Shown here: one piece after another, positions 19,340 to 27,730 of the stretch
How positions within the stretch are numbered: the first letter of the stretch is position 1
Layout of the letters: each line of letters begins with the position of its first letter
DNA from: Blautia sp. OF03-15BH
GTDB taxonomy: Bacteria; Bacillota; Clostridia; Lachnospirales; Lachnospiraceae
NCBI RefSeq assembly: GCF_003463065.1
Contig: NZ_QSCM01000017.1
Coordinates: 1-59,862, forward strand
DNA length: 59,862 nucleotides
Direction of reading: 5' to 3'
Notes under the pieces: model-generated
The model's input: the letters and a program-made list of their open reading frames with translations, nothing else
Databases searched by the model: none
Told to the model about the DNA's origin: nothing
Position numbers and translations under genes: made by a program

Positions 19340-19395
19340 AGAAAAAGAGGCTGTCACAGAAGCAGGAAAGCTTGCTGTGGACAGCCTTTTTCTGT
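19340..19395. terminator. Bidirectional terminator between rsmG and the hydrolase
   Basis: AGAGGCTGTC pairs with GACAGCCTTTTT across about 25 bases, which themselves can pair (CACAGAAGC / GCTTGCTGTG). There are A-rich and T-rich flanks on both sides, so it suits both converging genes. Confidence 0.8.
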
Positions 19396-19415
19396 TAGTA
19401 TGCGGTTTTACGGAA

Positions 19416-20360
19416 TCAGAAGAAAACTTTCATGGTCTGATAGAAAGCTTCCGGACATTCCAGCTGAGGAAGGTAAGCCGCTTTTTCTACAAGGGCACTT
19501 TCAATGGCCGGATTCAAGGTTTCATAACTCTTAATGATACTGTCAATATTTGGCGTAGAATCTCCACTGATGATGTAAATGCTGTTGTCCAGGTTCCGAA
19601 GTGCATGAGAAATATCAATATTTACAAAGTTGCCTTTGATGCTGGACAGCAGGTATTTTCCGCCGTTTCCTTTTCTGTGGGCACATTCATGATAAATATC
19701 TACGGTCCGTCTGGAAAGATGGAACGGATTATGAAAATAATTTTCTGTGAAGAGATATTCTATATTTGTATGGTTGCTCAGAATGTAATAAAGCGTAGTT
19801 CCCAATACGGGGCAGTTGAGTATATGTTTCGCGATCCGTGATCTGGGATTCGGGATCTGGTTCAGGGAAGAAATGCTCTTCGGACTGATCAGGAAGATCT
19901 TATCGAAAAGCTCCTCATTGTTGTTTGCGGCCATGATCACGAAGGATCCGGAAAGACCGGTAGCAGCCACATTGGTTTTCTTTCGGATGACGTTTTCGGT
20001 AAAATCATTCAACAGCTGAACATAAAAGTAGTTGGTATAGATCATGTTGGATTTATCAGATCGGCCACAGCCGGGCAGGTCGATAGAATAGACCGTAAAA
20101 TCCTTTGCCAGCTGCTGCTCCAGCTGATTCCATTCGTAGGCGGAAGCGGAAGGATCCAGATCATGGATCAGAAGAAGCGGTTTTCCGGAACCGAATTTTC
20201 TGTAATAAACTCTTCCGTGCCTCCAGTCAAAATATTTTCCAGGACGTATCGGGAGGAGGTTTTTAACCGTGGCAGCAGAGGAAATAAACTGGTTGATTAT
20301 ATGAAGAGATCCAATACAGACTGAGGTCAAAATAAGGGCATTTTTAAGTTTATGCTTCAT
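19416..20360 (-). CDS. Alpha/beta-fold hydrolase, membrane-anchored, altered triad
   Basis: A 314-residue alpha/beta hydrolase facing the plus-strand genes. Residues 8-28 are hydrophobic and may anchor it. The nucleophile elbow GLSGS gives Ser137, and an acid candidate is Asp267 in SGDS. At the spot where relatives have the catalytic histidine (GHLPQLE) this protein reads AAYLPQLE, so Tyr296 replaces it. It may be inactive or use another base. The substrate is unknown. It is not part of the neighbouring operon. Confidence 0.7.
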   Translation of the reverse strand: MKHKLKNALILTSVCIGSLHIINQFISSAATVKNLLPIRPGKYFDWRHGRVYYRKFGSGKPLLLIHDLDPSASAYEWNQLEQQLAKDFTVYSIDLPGCGRSDKSNMIYTNYFYVQLLNDFTENVIRKKTNVAATGLSGSFVIMAANNNEELFDKIFLISPKSISSLNQIPNPRSRIAKHILNCPVLGTTLYYILSNHTNIEYLFTENYFHNPFHLSRRTVDIYHECAHRKGNGGKYLLSSIKGNFVNIDISHALRNLDNSIYIISGDSTPNIDSIIKSYETLNPAIESALVEKAAYLPQLECPEAFYQTMKVFF

Positions 20361-20595
20361 AACAGCGACTCCTTTTAAACAAAGTGATAATGAATGGTTA
20401 CTGGTATTTGGGCATGCGTAAACCTGTCTTTATTATAATCCAAAATCATCTTTGATACAATCTTTTTCTCACCTGTATTGTGCAGGATAAAAAAATCTGT
20501 TACAATGAAAAAATGGCTGGAGACTTGCAGAAGCTGTATGGCAGCGGAGCAGTCTACAGATATGGAATGCCGATACCGGAAGGGAGGAGACGGCA

Positions 20596-20946
20596 ATGGT
20601 ACGGGAATATTTTGAGTCTGTCCTGCAGGAAAACGGAGGGCAGATTGCAGAGTATGCGGCTAAAATAGAGGAACAGCAACTGGAACTTGAGAGTGTGGAA
20701 AAAAAGATCGTGAAGATCCAGTCCAAAAAAGAATTTGATGTGGGATATTTTTCACCAAGAAGAAGCGAAAATTCTTTGAGAGAACAGCTGGGAGAACTGC
20801 TGAAAAACCGGGAACATTTAAAAGCAGAACTCCAGAAATTTGAAGAAGAAAAGCAGATGCTGGAAGAAAAACAGGAAAACTTTCAAAAAATGTTGGATGA
20901 AGTTCTTGATATGGAGAAAAAAGCGAATGTTTCACGTGAAACCTAA
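20596..20946 (+). CDS. Coiled-coil protein of unknown function
   Basis: A 116-residue, highly charged protein, almost all heptad-like (QIAEYAAKIEEQQLELESVE and LREQLGELLKNREHLKAEL). A ribosome site GGGAGGAGA precedes the ATG by about nine bases. Its last codons, VSRET then stop, are written by a parS site. I do not recognise the family. Its place before parAB hints at nothing firm, and no catalytic motif is visible. Confidence 0.6.
   Translation: MVREYFESVLQENGGQIAEYAAKIEEQQLELESVEKKIVKIQSKKEFDVGYFSPRRSENSLREQLGELLKNREHLKAELQKFEEEKQMLEEKQENFQKMLDEVLDMEKKANVSRET
20928..20943. promoter_or_regulatory. parS: parS site 1 (inside the 3' end of the coiled-coil gene)
   Basis: TGTTTCACGTGAAACC matches the parS consensus TGTTTCACGTGAAACA in 15 of 16 positions. 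This is the ParB binding site used for origin segregation and SMC loading. Confidence 0.9.
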
Positions 20947-21045
20947 AATATTAGGAACAGTTCAGAACATCAGCAAAATAAAAAATCAGACTATGCAAAC
21001 TTGTTTGCAATAGGATGAAATTTTTATTTTGGAATGGGCGGAATA

Positions 21046-21119
21046 CCCATTAGCCTCAGACAGAAGCTGCGAATGCAGCGAGAGCGCATGTAATGCGCGG
21101 GGGGCTGAGGCCCAGTGGG
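21046..21119. repeat. Clover-like structured element between the two parS sites
   Basis: An outer stem CCCATTAGCCTCAG / CTGAGGCCCAGTGGG encloses two perfect hairpins, GCTGC-GAAT-GCAGC (21066-21079) and GCGCAT-GTA-ATGCGC (about 21084-21098). It is far richer in GC than its flanks, and no reading frame uses it. The rest of the 430-base gap holds parS2 and two short palindromes (GCAAACttGTTTGC near 20994 and ACAAACATTGTTTGT near 21188). Confidence 0.5.
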
Positions 21120-21199
21120 ACTCGTTTAGCACCGACCGAAGCAACGCGTAGACCTGTGGCCTGTTGTTTTGAATGTCCTGAATAGTTACAAACATTGTT

Positions 21200-21215
21200 T
21201 GTTTCACGTGAAACA
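21200..21215. promoter_or_regulatory. parS: parS site 2 (upstream of parA)
   Basis: TGTTTCACGTGAAACA, a perfect 16-base parS palindrome. It ends seven bases before the -35 box of the parA promoter, so ParB bound here could also affect parAB transcription. Confidence 0.97.
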
Positions 21216-21222
21216 TTTCCAG

Positions 21223-21250
21223 TGGACAATCAGCAGACAGGTGTTATAAT
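21223..21250 (+). promoter_or_regulatory. parA promoter
   Basis: TGGACA (21223-21228), a 16-base spacer and TATAAT (21245-21250), about 125 bases before parA. Confidence 0.65.
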
Positions 21251-21376
21251 AGGAGACACCGGAATTGTGAGAGACGTGAGAAAAGAAACCATTCATGGAT
21301 CTGGAACATCCGAAACAAGTCACAGATATCGTGTGATACATACAGGAATCACAGAGAAAGGGGAATATACATAGAT

Positions 21377-22153
21377 ATGGGAAGAACAATCGTAATCGCA
21401 AATCAGAAGGGCGGAGTTGGAAAGACCACTACGGCAATCAACTTATCCGCATCTCTTGCAGATCTTGGCAAGAAAATTCTGGTTATTGATACAGATCCCC
21501 AGGGAAATACCAGCAGCGGCTTGGGAGTAGAAAAGAATGAAGTGGAAAATACCGTTTATGAGCTGCTGATCGGCGAATCAAAAATAGAAGAGTGCATTCA
21601 GAAAGAAGTGATCGAGAATCTGGACATCATTTCTTCCAATATCAATCTGGCAGCAGCAGAAATCGAACTGACCGGTTTTGAGGAAAAAGAATTTATTCTG
21701 AAAAAAGCAGTGGATCAGGTGCGGGAAAATTACAATTTTATCATTATTGACTGTCCGCCATCTTTGAATACTCTGACGATCAATGCCATGTGTGCAGCCG
21801 ACACAGTGCTGGTGCCGATCCAGTGTGAATATTATGCACTGGAAGGACTTTCCCAGCTGATGAATACTGTGGAGCTGGTAAGAGACCGACTCAATCCGAA
21901 TCTGGAGATCGAGGGTGTAGTGTTCACCATGTACGATGCAAGAACCAATCTGTCTCTTCAGGTTGTGGAAAATGTAAAGGCAAATCTGGATCAGAGAATT
22001 TACAAGACCATTATCCCAAGAAACGTGCGTCTGGCCGAGGCACCCAGCTATGGAATGCCTATCACAAAATATGATGCAAGATCAACAGGAGCCGAGAGTT
22101 ATCGCCTTTTGGCAGAAGAAGTGATCAACAGGGGGAATGAGGAAGAATGGTAA
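21377..22153 (+). CDS. parA: Chromosome-partitioning ATPase ParA (Soj)
   Basis: A 258-residue deviant Walker A ATPase (QKGGVGKTTTAINLSASLAD near residue 10, DTDPQGN near 40). It works with ParB-parS in origin segregation and, in Firmicutes, also controls DnaA. The length and the flanking perfect parS mark it as the chromosomal copy, distinct from the element-borne ParA at 27731. It overlaps parB by seven bases. Confidence 0.94.
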   Translation: MGRTIVIANQKGGVGKTTTAINLSASLADLGKKILVIDTDPQGNTSSGLGVEKNEVENTVYELLIGESKIEECIQKEVIENLDIISSNINLAAAEIELTGFEEKEFILKKAVDQVRENYNFIIIDCPPSLNTLTINAMCAADTVLVPIQCEYYALEGLSQLMNTVELVRDRLNPNLEIEGVVFTMYDARTNLSLQVVENVKANLDQRIYKTIIPRNVRLAEAPSYGMPITKYDARSTGAESYRLLAEEVINRGNEEEW

Positions 22154-23064
22154 AGAAGAGTGGATTAGGAAAAGGTCTGGACAGCCTGATTCCTTCAGCA
22201 GGAGCAAAGAAAAGTAATCCCGCCAAGTCGGAAGTAAAAAAAGAAGTAGTTGTAGAGAAAGTTGTTAAAAAAGAAGAAGTGATGCTTAAGATCACAGAAG
22301 TGGAGCCCAGCAGGGAACAGCCTCGTAAAAATTTTAATGAGGATGCACTTCTGGAACTGGCAGATTCCATCAAACAGTTTGGAATCATCCAGCCGCTGAT
22401 CGTTCAGAAACAAGATGATTATTATGAGATCATTGCAGGTGAGCGCAGATGGCGGGCTGCAAAACTGGCTGGCTTAAAAGAAGTTCCTGTTATCATTAAA
22501 AATTACACGGAGCAGGAAAGAGTTGAGATCGCACTGATTGAAAATATTCAGCGGGAAGATCTGAACCCGATCGAGGAAGCTCTGGCATTCAGACGTCTTC
22601 TGACAGAATTCGAGCTGAAACAGGATGAACTGGCAGAACGGGTTTCCAAAAGCCGTACGGCTGTGACAAACTCCATGCGTCTTCTCAAACTGGATGAACG
22701 GGTGCAGCAGATGGTGGTGGATGAGAAGATTTCTACCGGTCATGCAAGAGCGCTGCTGGCTGTGGAAGACAAGGAGCAGCAGTATACGCTGGCAAACAAA
22801 ATCTTTGATGAAAAACTCAGTGTCCGGGAAACCGAACGCCTGATGAAAAATTTTCAGAAGGAGAAAGAAAACAAAAAAAGCCAGAAAACAGAGAATGAAT
22901 TTATTTATAAAGGAATCGAAGAGAAGATCAAAATGATCCTGGGAACAAAAGTTACAGTAAATCATAAAAAGAATAATAAAGGAAGAATTGAGATCGAATA
23001 TTATTCCAATGAAGAACTGGAACGGATCATGGATCTTCTGGAGTCTATTCACCAGGAAGCCTGA
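22147..23064 (+). CDS. parB: Chromosome-partitioning protein ParB (Spo0J)
   Basis: A 305-residue CTPase/DNA-binding clamp that loads at parS. It begins MVKKSGLGKGLDSLIP; the N-terminal box GERRWRAAKLAGL is near residue 99, the ENIQREDLNPIEEA motif near 137, and an HTH (DELAERVSKSRTAVTNSMRLL) follows. The C-terminal part is the dimer domain. It is coupled to parA by overlap. Confidence 0.95.
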   Translation: MVKKSGLGKGLDSLIPSAGAKKSNPAKSEVKKEVVVEKVVKKEEVMLKITEVEPSREQPRKNFNEDALLELADSIKQFGIIQPLIVQKQDDYYEIIAGERRWRAAKLAGLKEVPVIIKNYTEQERVEIALIENIQREDLNPIEEALAFRRLLTEFELKQDELAERVSKSRTAVTNSMRLLKLDERVQQMVVDEKISTGHARALLAVEDKEQQYTLANKIFDEKLSVRETERLMKNFQKEKENKKSQKTENEFIYKGIEEKIKMILGTKVTVNHKKNNKGRIEIEYYSNEELERIMDLLESIHQEA

Positions 23065-23095
23065 CAGGCAGAACAGAAGAAAAAGGGGACAATAA

Positions 23096-23614
23096 ATGGA
23101 AAGCAGTATTTTTGATGCAATCGGTATCGACCCGGGGATCATCCTTATTTTTGTACTGGGCGTTCTTCTGATCGTCTTGGTCTATATGATAAAGATCTCC
23201 ATGAAAATGAGCCGTTTTATAAAAAAGTATAAGATGTTTATGCGTGGAATGGATGGAGCATCTCTGGAACGGGCATTTGCAGCCCGCTTCAACCAGATGG
23301 ATCTTCTGGAAGAAAACAGCCGGAATCACATGGAAGAAATCCGGAAGATCAAGGAAGTACAGAATATTACATTGAATAAAGTGGCAATTGTCAAATACGA
23401 TGCTTTTAAGGAAATGGGCGGAAAACTCAGTTTTGCCCTTGCCATGCTGGATAAGGAAAACAATGGCTTTGTCATGAATGCCATTCACAGCAGCGACGGC
23501 TGTTATACCTATGTAAAGGAAATCGTAAAAGGAGAATCTTATGTGGTTCTCGGCGAAGAAGAGAAAGAAGCTCTTCGACAGGCAGTAAATTCACACAATG
23601 AACTGGAGCAGTAG
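23096..23614 (+). CDS. DUF4446 membrane-anchored protein
   Basis: A 172-residue protein with one N-terminal membrane segment (about residues 14-33, LIFVLGVLLIVLVYMI) and a cytoplasmic part with a short coiled coil followed by an alpha/beta region (NKVAIVKYDAFKEMGGKLSFALAMLD). Members of DUF4446 commonly sit next to parB in Clostridia. The function is unknown; the neighbourhood suggests a cell-cycle or chromosome link, which is inference only. Confidence 0.8.
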   Translation: MESSIFDAIGIDPGIILIFVLGVLLIVLVYMIKISMKMSRFIKKYKMFMRGMDGASLERAFAARFNQMDLLEENSRNHMEEIRKIKEVQNITLNKVAIVKYDAFKEMGGKLSFALAMLDKENNGFVMNAIHSSDGCYTYVKEIVKGESYVVLGEEEKEALRQAVNSHNELEQ

Positions 23615-23711
23615 AGCGAAGATACTTCTACACGGACCTTCCTAAAAGGGCAGAAAGACCGGAAAATAAGGAAAAAGGTGCTTTACGCGAACTGAAAAAT
23701 AGAGTATGATA

Positions 23712-23750
23712 GAACTCGGCGGATATTTGATTCGCCGAGTTTTCATTTAC
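23712..23750 (+). terminator. Terminator after the DUF4446 gene
   Basis: AACTCGGCG and CGCCGAGTT form a 9-base-pair stem, followed by TTCATTT, ahead of serS. Confidence 0.75.
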
Positions 23751-23796
23751 AGAGGAGACTTTCTCCGATTGGATTTTAGAAAGGAATAAGTAGAAA

Positions 23797-25089
23797 ATGC
23801 TGGATATTAAATTTGTCCGGGAAAATCCGGAAATCGTAAAACAGAATATTCGTAATAAATTTCAGGATAAAAAGCTTCATCTGGTAGATGAAGTGATCGA
23901 GTTGGATAAAAAGAACCGTGAGATCAAACAGGAGGTAGAGGCACTTCGTGCTTCCAGAAACAAACTTTCCAAAGAAATCGGAGCTCTGATGGCTCAGAAG
24001 AAAAAAGAAGAGGCAGAAGAGGTCAAAAAGCAGGTTGCCAGCCAGGCAGATCGTATGAATGAACTCTCTGAAGAAGAGAAGAAGGTAGAGGAAGAGATCC
24101 GTACCAGAATGATGGTGATCCCGAATATCATCGATCCTTCCGTTCCCATCGGAAAAGATGACAGTGAGAACGTGGAAATCCAGAAATATGGAGAGCCGGT
24201 TGTTCCGGATTTTGAAGTACCCTATCATACAGAGATCATGGAGAAATTTGACGGCATCGATCTGGACAGTGCCAGAAAAGTGGCAGGAAATGGTTTCTAT
24301 TACCTGATGGGAGATATCGCACGTCTTCACTCAGCTGTCATTGCTTACGCAAGAGATTTCATGATCAACAGAGGCTTTACTTACTGTGTACCGCCTTTCA
24401 TGATCCGCAGCAACGTTGTTACCGGTGTTATGAGCTTTGAAGAGATGGATGCCATGATGTACAAGATCGAGGGCGAGGATCTCTACCTCATCGGTACCAG
24501 TGAGCACTCCATGATCGGTAAATTCATCGATACCATTATTCCGGAGGAAGAGCTGCCGAAGACTCTGACCAGTTATTCTCCCTGCTTCCGTAAAGAGAAA
24601 GGTGCTCATGGCATCGAGGAGAGAGGCGTTTACCGCATCCATCAGTTTGAGAAACAGGAGATGATCGTTGTCTGCAAGCCGGAAGAGAGTAAGATGTGGT
24701 TTGATAAGCTGTGGCAGAATACCGTAGATCTGTTCCGCAGTCTGGATGTTCCGGTTCGTACGCTGGAGTGCTGTTCCGGGGATCTGGCAGATCTGAAAGT
24801 AAAATCTCTGGATGTTGAGGCATGGTCTCCGAGACAGAAAAAATATTTTGAGGTAGGAAGCTGCTCCAATTTAGGAGACGCACAGGCAAGAAGACTGAAG
24901 ATCCGTGTAAACGGACCGGATGGTAAGAAATATCTGGCACATACACTGAATAATACGGTAGTAGCACCGCCGCGTATGCTGATCGCATTTCTGGAGAACA
25001 ACCTGAATGCAGATGGAAGTGTAAACATTCCGGAGGCATTAAGACCGTATATGGGCGGAATGGAAAAAATCGAGGTTAAAAAGAAATAA
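23797..25089 (+). CDS. serS: Seryl-tRNA synthetase
   Basis: A 430-residue class II aminoacyl-tRNA synthetase that charges tRNA-Ser. An N-terminal antiparallel coiled-coil arm (residues 25-110) precedes the catalytic core, with motif 2 (CFRKEKGAHGIEERGVYRIHQF) near residue 266 and motif 3 near 390 (NNTVVAPPRMLIAFLEN). No T-box leader is visible in the 180-base upstream gap. Confidence 0.97.
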   Translation: MLDIKFVRENPEIVKQNIRNKFQDKKLHLVDEVIELDKKNREIKQEVEALRASRNKLSKEIGALMAQKKKEEAEEVKKQVASQADRMNELSEEEKKVEEEIRTRMMVIPNIIDPSVPIGKDDSENVEIQKYGEPVVPDFEVPYHTEIMEKFDGIDLDSARKVAGNGFYYLMGDIARLHSAVIAYARDFMINRGFTYCVPPFMIRSNVVTGVMSFEEMDAMMYKIEGEDLYLIGTSEHSMIGKFIDTIIPEEELPKTLTSYSPCFRKEKGAHGIEERGVYRIHQFEKQEMIVVCKPEESKMWFDKLWQNTVDLFRSLDVPVRTLECCSGDLADLKVKSLDVEAWSPRQKKYFEVGSCSNLGDAQARRLKIRVNGPDGKKYLAHTLNNTVVAPPRMLIAFLENNLNADGSVNIPEALRPYMGGMEKIEVKKK

Positions 25090-25144
25090 GTTTGATCAGA
25101 AGAGGTAAGAAATACCGTATGATCTGGAAGAGGAGGTGAATGTA

Positions 25145-26032
25145 GTGCATAGTTATCTGAAATCAATTGGCTTTGGCGGTTTGAAAACGGAAGAGGAACT
25201 GGAAACGATCCTGGATGAGGTTTTCCGGAAATATACAGACCGTCAGGCGGTAAAAGAAGAAAATGGAAATGCGTTTGTGGAATATTCCAAAGCGTTCGGA
25301 CCGGATTTTGGTATCACGCTCTGCGGAGAAATGGACAAAAACGGGTTTCATCAGGAATATTATGTTCCATATTTCCGGGGAACCGGTGTGACATCCAAGG
25401 AAGATCTGATGGTGGAGAAGCATGGCAGTCGCGAGTCCTATGCAGGAGTCATGGAGGATCCAAGAGTAGGTGTTTCACTGATCTTCTATGTACAGAATGT
25501 GGTGGCTTATAAGAAGGCCTGTGTTGATCAGATGCTTTTGAACCAGCCGGTAAGTACTACATTCTCCGGACTTTCCGATAAGGGAGAAATCCTTCTCCCC
25601 ATCTGCAAAAGTGAAGAACAGCTGCAGAGTGACCGGGAAGCGGTTTCCAAGAGAAACAAACTCATTGCTGCGGCCAAGAAAGGTGATGAAGAGGCGATCG
25701 AGAGCCTGACACTGGAGGATATGGATACGTATTCCATGATTTCCCAGAGAATCCAGGAAGAGGATCTTTTCACGGTGATCGATACGTTTATGATGCCCTA
25801 TGGCGTGGAATGTGACCAGTACCAGATCATGGGTGAAATCAAAAATGTGGAAGAGGCAGTCAATGAATATACGGATGAAAAATTGTATTTTATGACTCTT
25901 TCCTGCAACGATATGATCTTTGATATCTGTATCAATCAGAAGGATCTTCTGGGTGAACCGGAAGAAGGCAGACGGTTCAAGGGAAATATCTGGATGCAGG
26001 GCCACATAAATTTTGAAAAAGGGCTGGATTAA
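25145..26032 (+). CDS. DUF3881 family protein
   Basis: A 295-residue protein starting at GTG, eight bases after AGGAGG, giving MHSYLKSIGFGGLKTEEELE; an in-frame GTG at 25136 lies within the ribosome site. It is rich in acidic residues with no membrane segment, signal peptide or recognisable catalytic motif. DUF3881 members are conserved in Lachnospiraceae. The function is unknown. It is the last ordinary chromosomal gene before the island. Confidence 0.75.
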   Translation: MHSYLKSIGFGGLKTEEELETILDEVFRKYTDRQAVKEENGNAFVEYSKAFGPDFGITLCGEMDKNGFHQEYYVPYFRGTGVTSKEDLMVEKHGSRESYAGVMEDPRVGVSLIFYVQNVVAYKKACVDQMLLNQPVSTTFSGLSDKGEILLPICKSEEQLQSDREAVSKRNKLIAAAKKGDEEAIESLTLEDMDTYSMISQRIQEEDLFTVIDTFMMPYGVECDQYQIMGEIKNVEEAVNEYTDEKLYFMTLSCNDMIFDICINQKDLLGEPEEGRRFKGNIWMQGHINFEKGLD

Positions 26033-26104
26033 CAGCTTTCGGTATGCTATAATAAATATCTATGGAGTGGTTTCCGATGAAAAAAGGCAAACCATTCCAG
26101 TTAG

Positions 26105-26146
26105 GTTTTTGTGGCTCAGCTGGATAGAGCACTCGCCTCCTAAGCG
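26105..26146 (+). pseudogene. 5' part of a split tRNA-Arg(CCU)
   Basis: Contains a normal D arm (GCTC AGCTGGATA GAGC), the 5' anticodon strand CTCGC and loop CTCCTAA, then breaks off after GCG. The matching 3' strand GCGAG, variable loop and T arm are found only at 49558-49599. The 5' acceptor GTTTTTG pairs poorly with the distant 3' TGGCGAC, so the gene has decayed or the partner differs. What follows here is not tRNA-like. Confidence 0.75.
26137..26146 (+). other. Left attachment core (attL candidate)
   Basis: CTCCTAAGCG, the anticodon-loop segment of tRNA-Arg(CCU), is repeated exactly at 49558-49567. Nine bases of it also lie in the intact tRNA at 26408-26416. The anticodon loop is a known crossover place for tyrosine integrases. 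Confidence 0.6.
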
Positions 26147-26377
26147 GTGACCAGAGTTATCGCCTCGGTGTATAACAGAAAAATGAATTTAAGTTCGATT
26201 CTGTTATGTGATGTCACAATTAAGAGGACATGCGTTTTGGAAAATGGCGATAGCTTCATACCAAAAAATTTCATCATATAAGATTGATTCAGCTGACGTA
26301 AGTCAGTTTTAAATCATAAAATCCAATGCCGTTGAAATGGCTGAAAACCTTGATTTTAAGCCAAAAATCCGGTATTT
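26147..26377. other. Element left-end sequence without genes
   Basis: No coding frame. It holds a palindrome TGTGATGTCACA (26207-26218), an inverted repeat ATAACAGAA/TTCTGTTAT (about 26171-26206) and a CTGAC-GTAA-GTCAG hairpin (about 26293). A weak promoter (TTGAAA 26332-26337, 17 bases, TTTAAG 26355-26360) could serve the tRNA. These may be integrase arm sites, but that is not shown. Confidence 0.4.
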
Positions 26378-26449
26378 GTCCTGTTAGTTTAATGGATAGA
26401 ACAAGTGCCTCCTAAGCACTAGATGTGGGTTCGATTCCCGCACGGGACG
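26378..26449 (+). tRNA. tRNA-Arg(CCU), intact, element-borne
   Basis: A complete cloverleaf: acceptor GTCCTGT/ACGGGAC, anticodon stem AGTGC/GCACT, loop CTCCTAA with anticodon CCT, T arm GTGGG/CCCGC, and discriminator G. CCA is not encoded. It reads AGG codons. Its sequence differs clearly from the split tRNA-Arg at the island edges, so it is not simply that gene restored. Confidence 0.93.
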
Positions 26450-26457
26450 TCCTATCA

Positions 26458-26506
26458 AAAGCGGAATGTATTAGAAAAATTTCTAATATAATTTCCGCTT
26501 TTTTGT
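26458..26506 (+). terminator. Terminator after tRNA-Arg
   Basis: AAGCGGAA and TTCCGCTT enclose an inner TTAGAAA/TTTCTAA stem and are followed by TTTTTTG. A strong Rho-independent terminator. Confidence 0.85.
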
Positions 26507-26768
26507 TTTTTCAAGTGGAAAATGGAATGGAATATCAGCTAATACGGAAAGAATCCTATTAGCCGCTGTCTAATAAAACGCACTGCTGGTATAATAGCTG
26601 GAAATAAATCGAAATTCTAATAAAAGAGAAAAGCCAGCTGTTTATTTGAGAAAGTGGATGTAAATTCAAGCTCAGATAAGAAAAAAGAGGAAGGGAAATA
26701 TCCGGCGGTAAGTTATTAGGCGTGAATACAATAAAATCTTTGCTTAGTGAAAACTAAGGTCAACAGTA

Positions 26769-26819
26769 AGCCTGTTTGGATCAGATTTCAAAAAGAAATC
26801 TATCTGGACAGGCTTTTTC
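26769..26819 (+). promoter_or_regulatory. Leader hairpin before the element ParB gene
   Basis: AAGCCTGT...AGATTTC-AAAAA-GAAATCT...ACAGGCTT followed by TTT, ending about 30 bases before the ParB start. It is shaped like an attenuator or antisense-RNA terminator. A related hairpin precedes the ParB gene at 50022. The 26507-26768 stretch holds no gene; it contains the palindrome ATTAGCCGCTGTCTAAT near 26558. Confidence 0.5.
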
Positions 26820-26847
26820 TGTTGCAGATAAGGAATGGAGGAAAGAT

Positions 26848-27720
26848 ATGGATACAGTGGCATCAGTTCCAGAAGATGGCGAAAAAATTATAGAGATTCA
26901 GCTGGAACGTCTGCGGACCTTTAAGAACCATCCGTTTAAGGTTCGGATGGATCAGGAAATGATTCGGCTCAGTGCGAGTGTTGAGAAATACGGAATCATA
27001 AATCCACTGATTGTACGACCGATTCCAGATGGTGTTTATGAGATTATCTCCGGACACAGAAGAAAGGCAGCTGCTGAAAAGTTTGGTTACAGGAAGGTAC
27101 CGGTCATTATCAGAGTCATGTCAGATGACGAAGCAGTAATTAATATGGTGGATTCCAATTTACAGAGGCAGCAGATAACATTCAGTGAAAAGGCTTTTGC
27201 TTATAAGATGAAGAATGAAGCTATGAAGCGAACCGGAGGAAGAAGAAAAAGTAGCCAGTCTGACTACCCGTTGAAAGGAAAAAAGACAGTAGAAATCATT
27301 GGTGAAGAATTTGGTGACAGCGCAAAACAGGTACAGCGGTATCTGAAGTTGACGGATCTTATTCCTGAGTTACTGGAAAAGCTGGATAACGGTGAACTTT
27401 CATTTAACCCGGCTGTGGAACTTTCGTATTTAACGATAGAGGAACAAAAGGAATTTATAGATGCTATGGAGTATACACAGGCAGTTCCATCCATTTCCCA
27501 GGCACAGAGAATGAAGAAATTAAGCCGTGAGAAAAAGCTGACGGGAACAAAAATGAGAGAGATCATGGGTGAGATCAAAAAAGGGGAAATTACCAGAGTG
27601 ATGTTTAACAACGAACAACTGTATCGGTATTTCCCAAAATCATATACCCCGGCAGAAATGAAAGAAGAGATACTGAGCATGTTAAACCAATGGAAACCGC
27701 AGAAAACGGTAGCAAAATAG
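26848..27720 (+). CDS. ParB/RepB-type partition protein of an integrative element
   Basis: A 290-residue ParB-family protein. ParB box: NPLIVRPIPDGVYEIISGHRRKAAAEKFGY near residues 54-80, then VDSNLQRQQITFSEKAFAYKMK and an HTH-like region. The ATG at 26848 follows GGAGG; an in-frame TTG at 26776 lies inside the leader hairpin and is rejected. Together with the ParA that follows it forms the partition or regulation pair at the left end of many Lachnospiraceae ICEs. It is closely related to the truncated copy at 50022. Confidence 0.85.
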   Translation: MDTVASVPEDGEKIIEIQLERLRTFKNHPFKVRMDQEMIRLSASVEKYGIINPLIVRPIPDGVYEIISGHRRKAAAEKFGYRKVPVIIRVMSDDEAVINMVDSNLQRQQITFSEKAFAYKMKNEAMKRTGGRRKSSQSDYPLKGKKTVEIIGEEFGDSAKQVQRYLKLTDLIPELLEKLDNGELSFNPAVELSYLTIEEQKEFIDAMEYTQAVPSISQAQRMKKLSREKKLTGTKMREIMGEIKKGEITRVMFNNEQLYRYFPKSYTPAEMKEEILSMLNQWKPQKTVAK

Positions 27721-27730
27721 GAGGAAAATT

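Noticed and set aside
20480..20668. Plus-strand frame overlapping the start of the coiled-coil gene
   Set aside because: It conflicts with the better supported frame at 20596 and lacks a ribosome site.
23615..23796. T-box riboswitch before serS
   Set aside because: The T-box consensus and the specifier stem are absent; only an ordinary terminator is seen.
26207..26218. TGTGATGTCACA as a fourth Crp/Fnr site
   Set aside because: The half-site spacing differs from the other three (two central bases, not three) and no promoter with the matching geometry follows.
26105..26449. A group I intron in tRNA-Arg(CCU), as in some bacteria
   Set aside because: No conserved intron core is visible, the downstream tRNA is complete by itself, and the missing 3' half is found at 49558.
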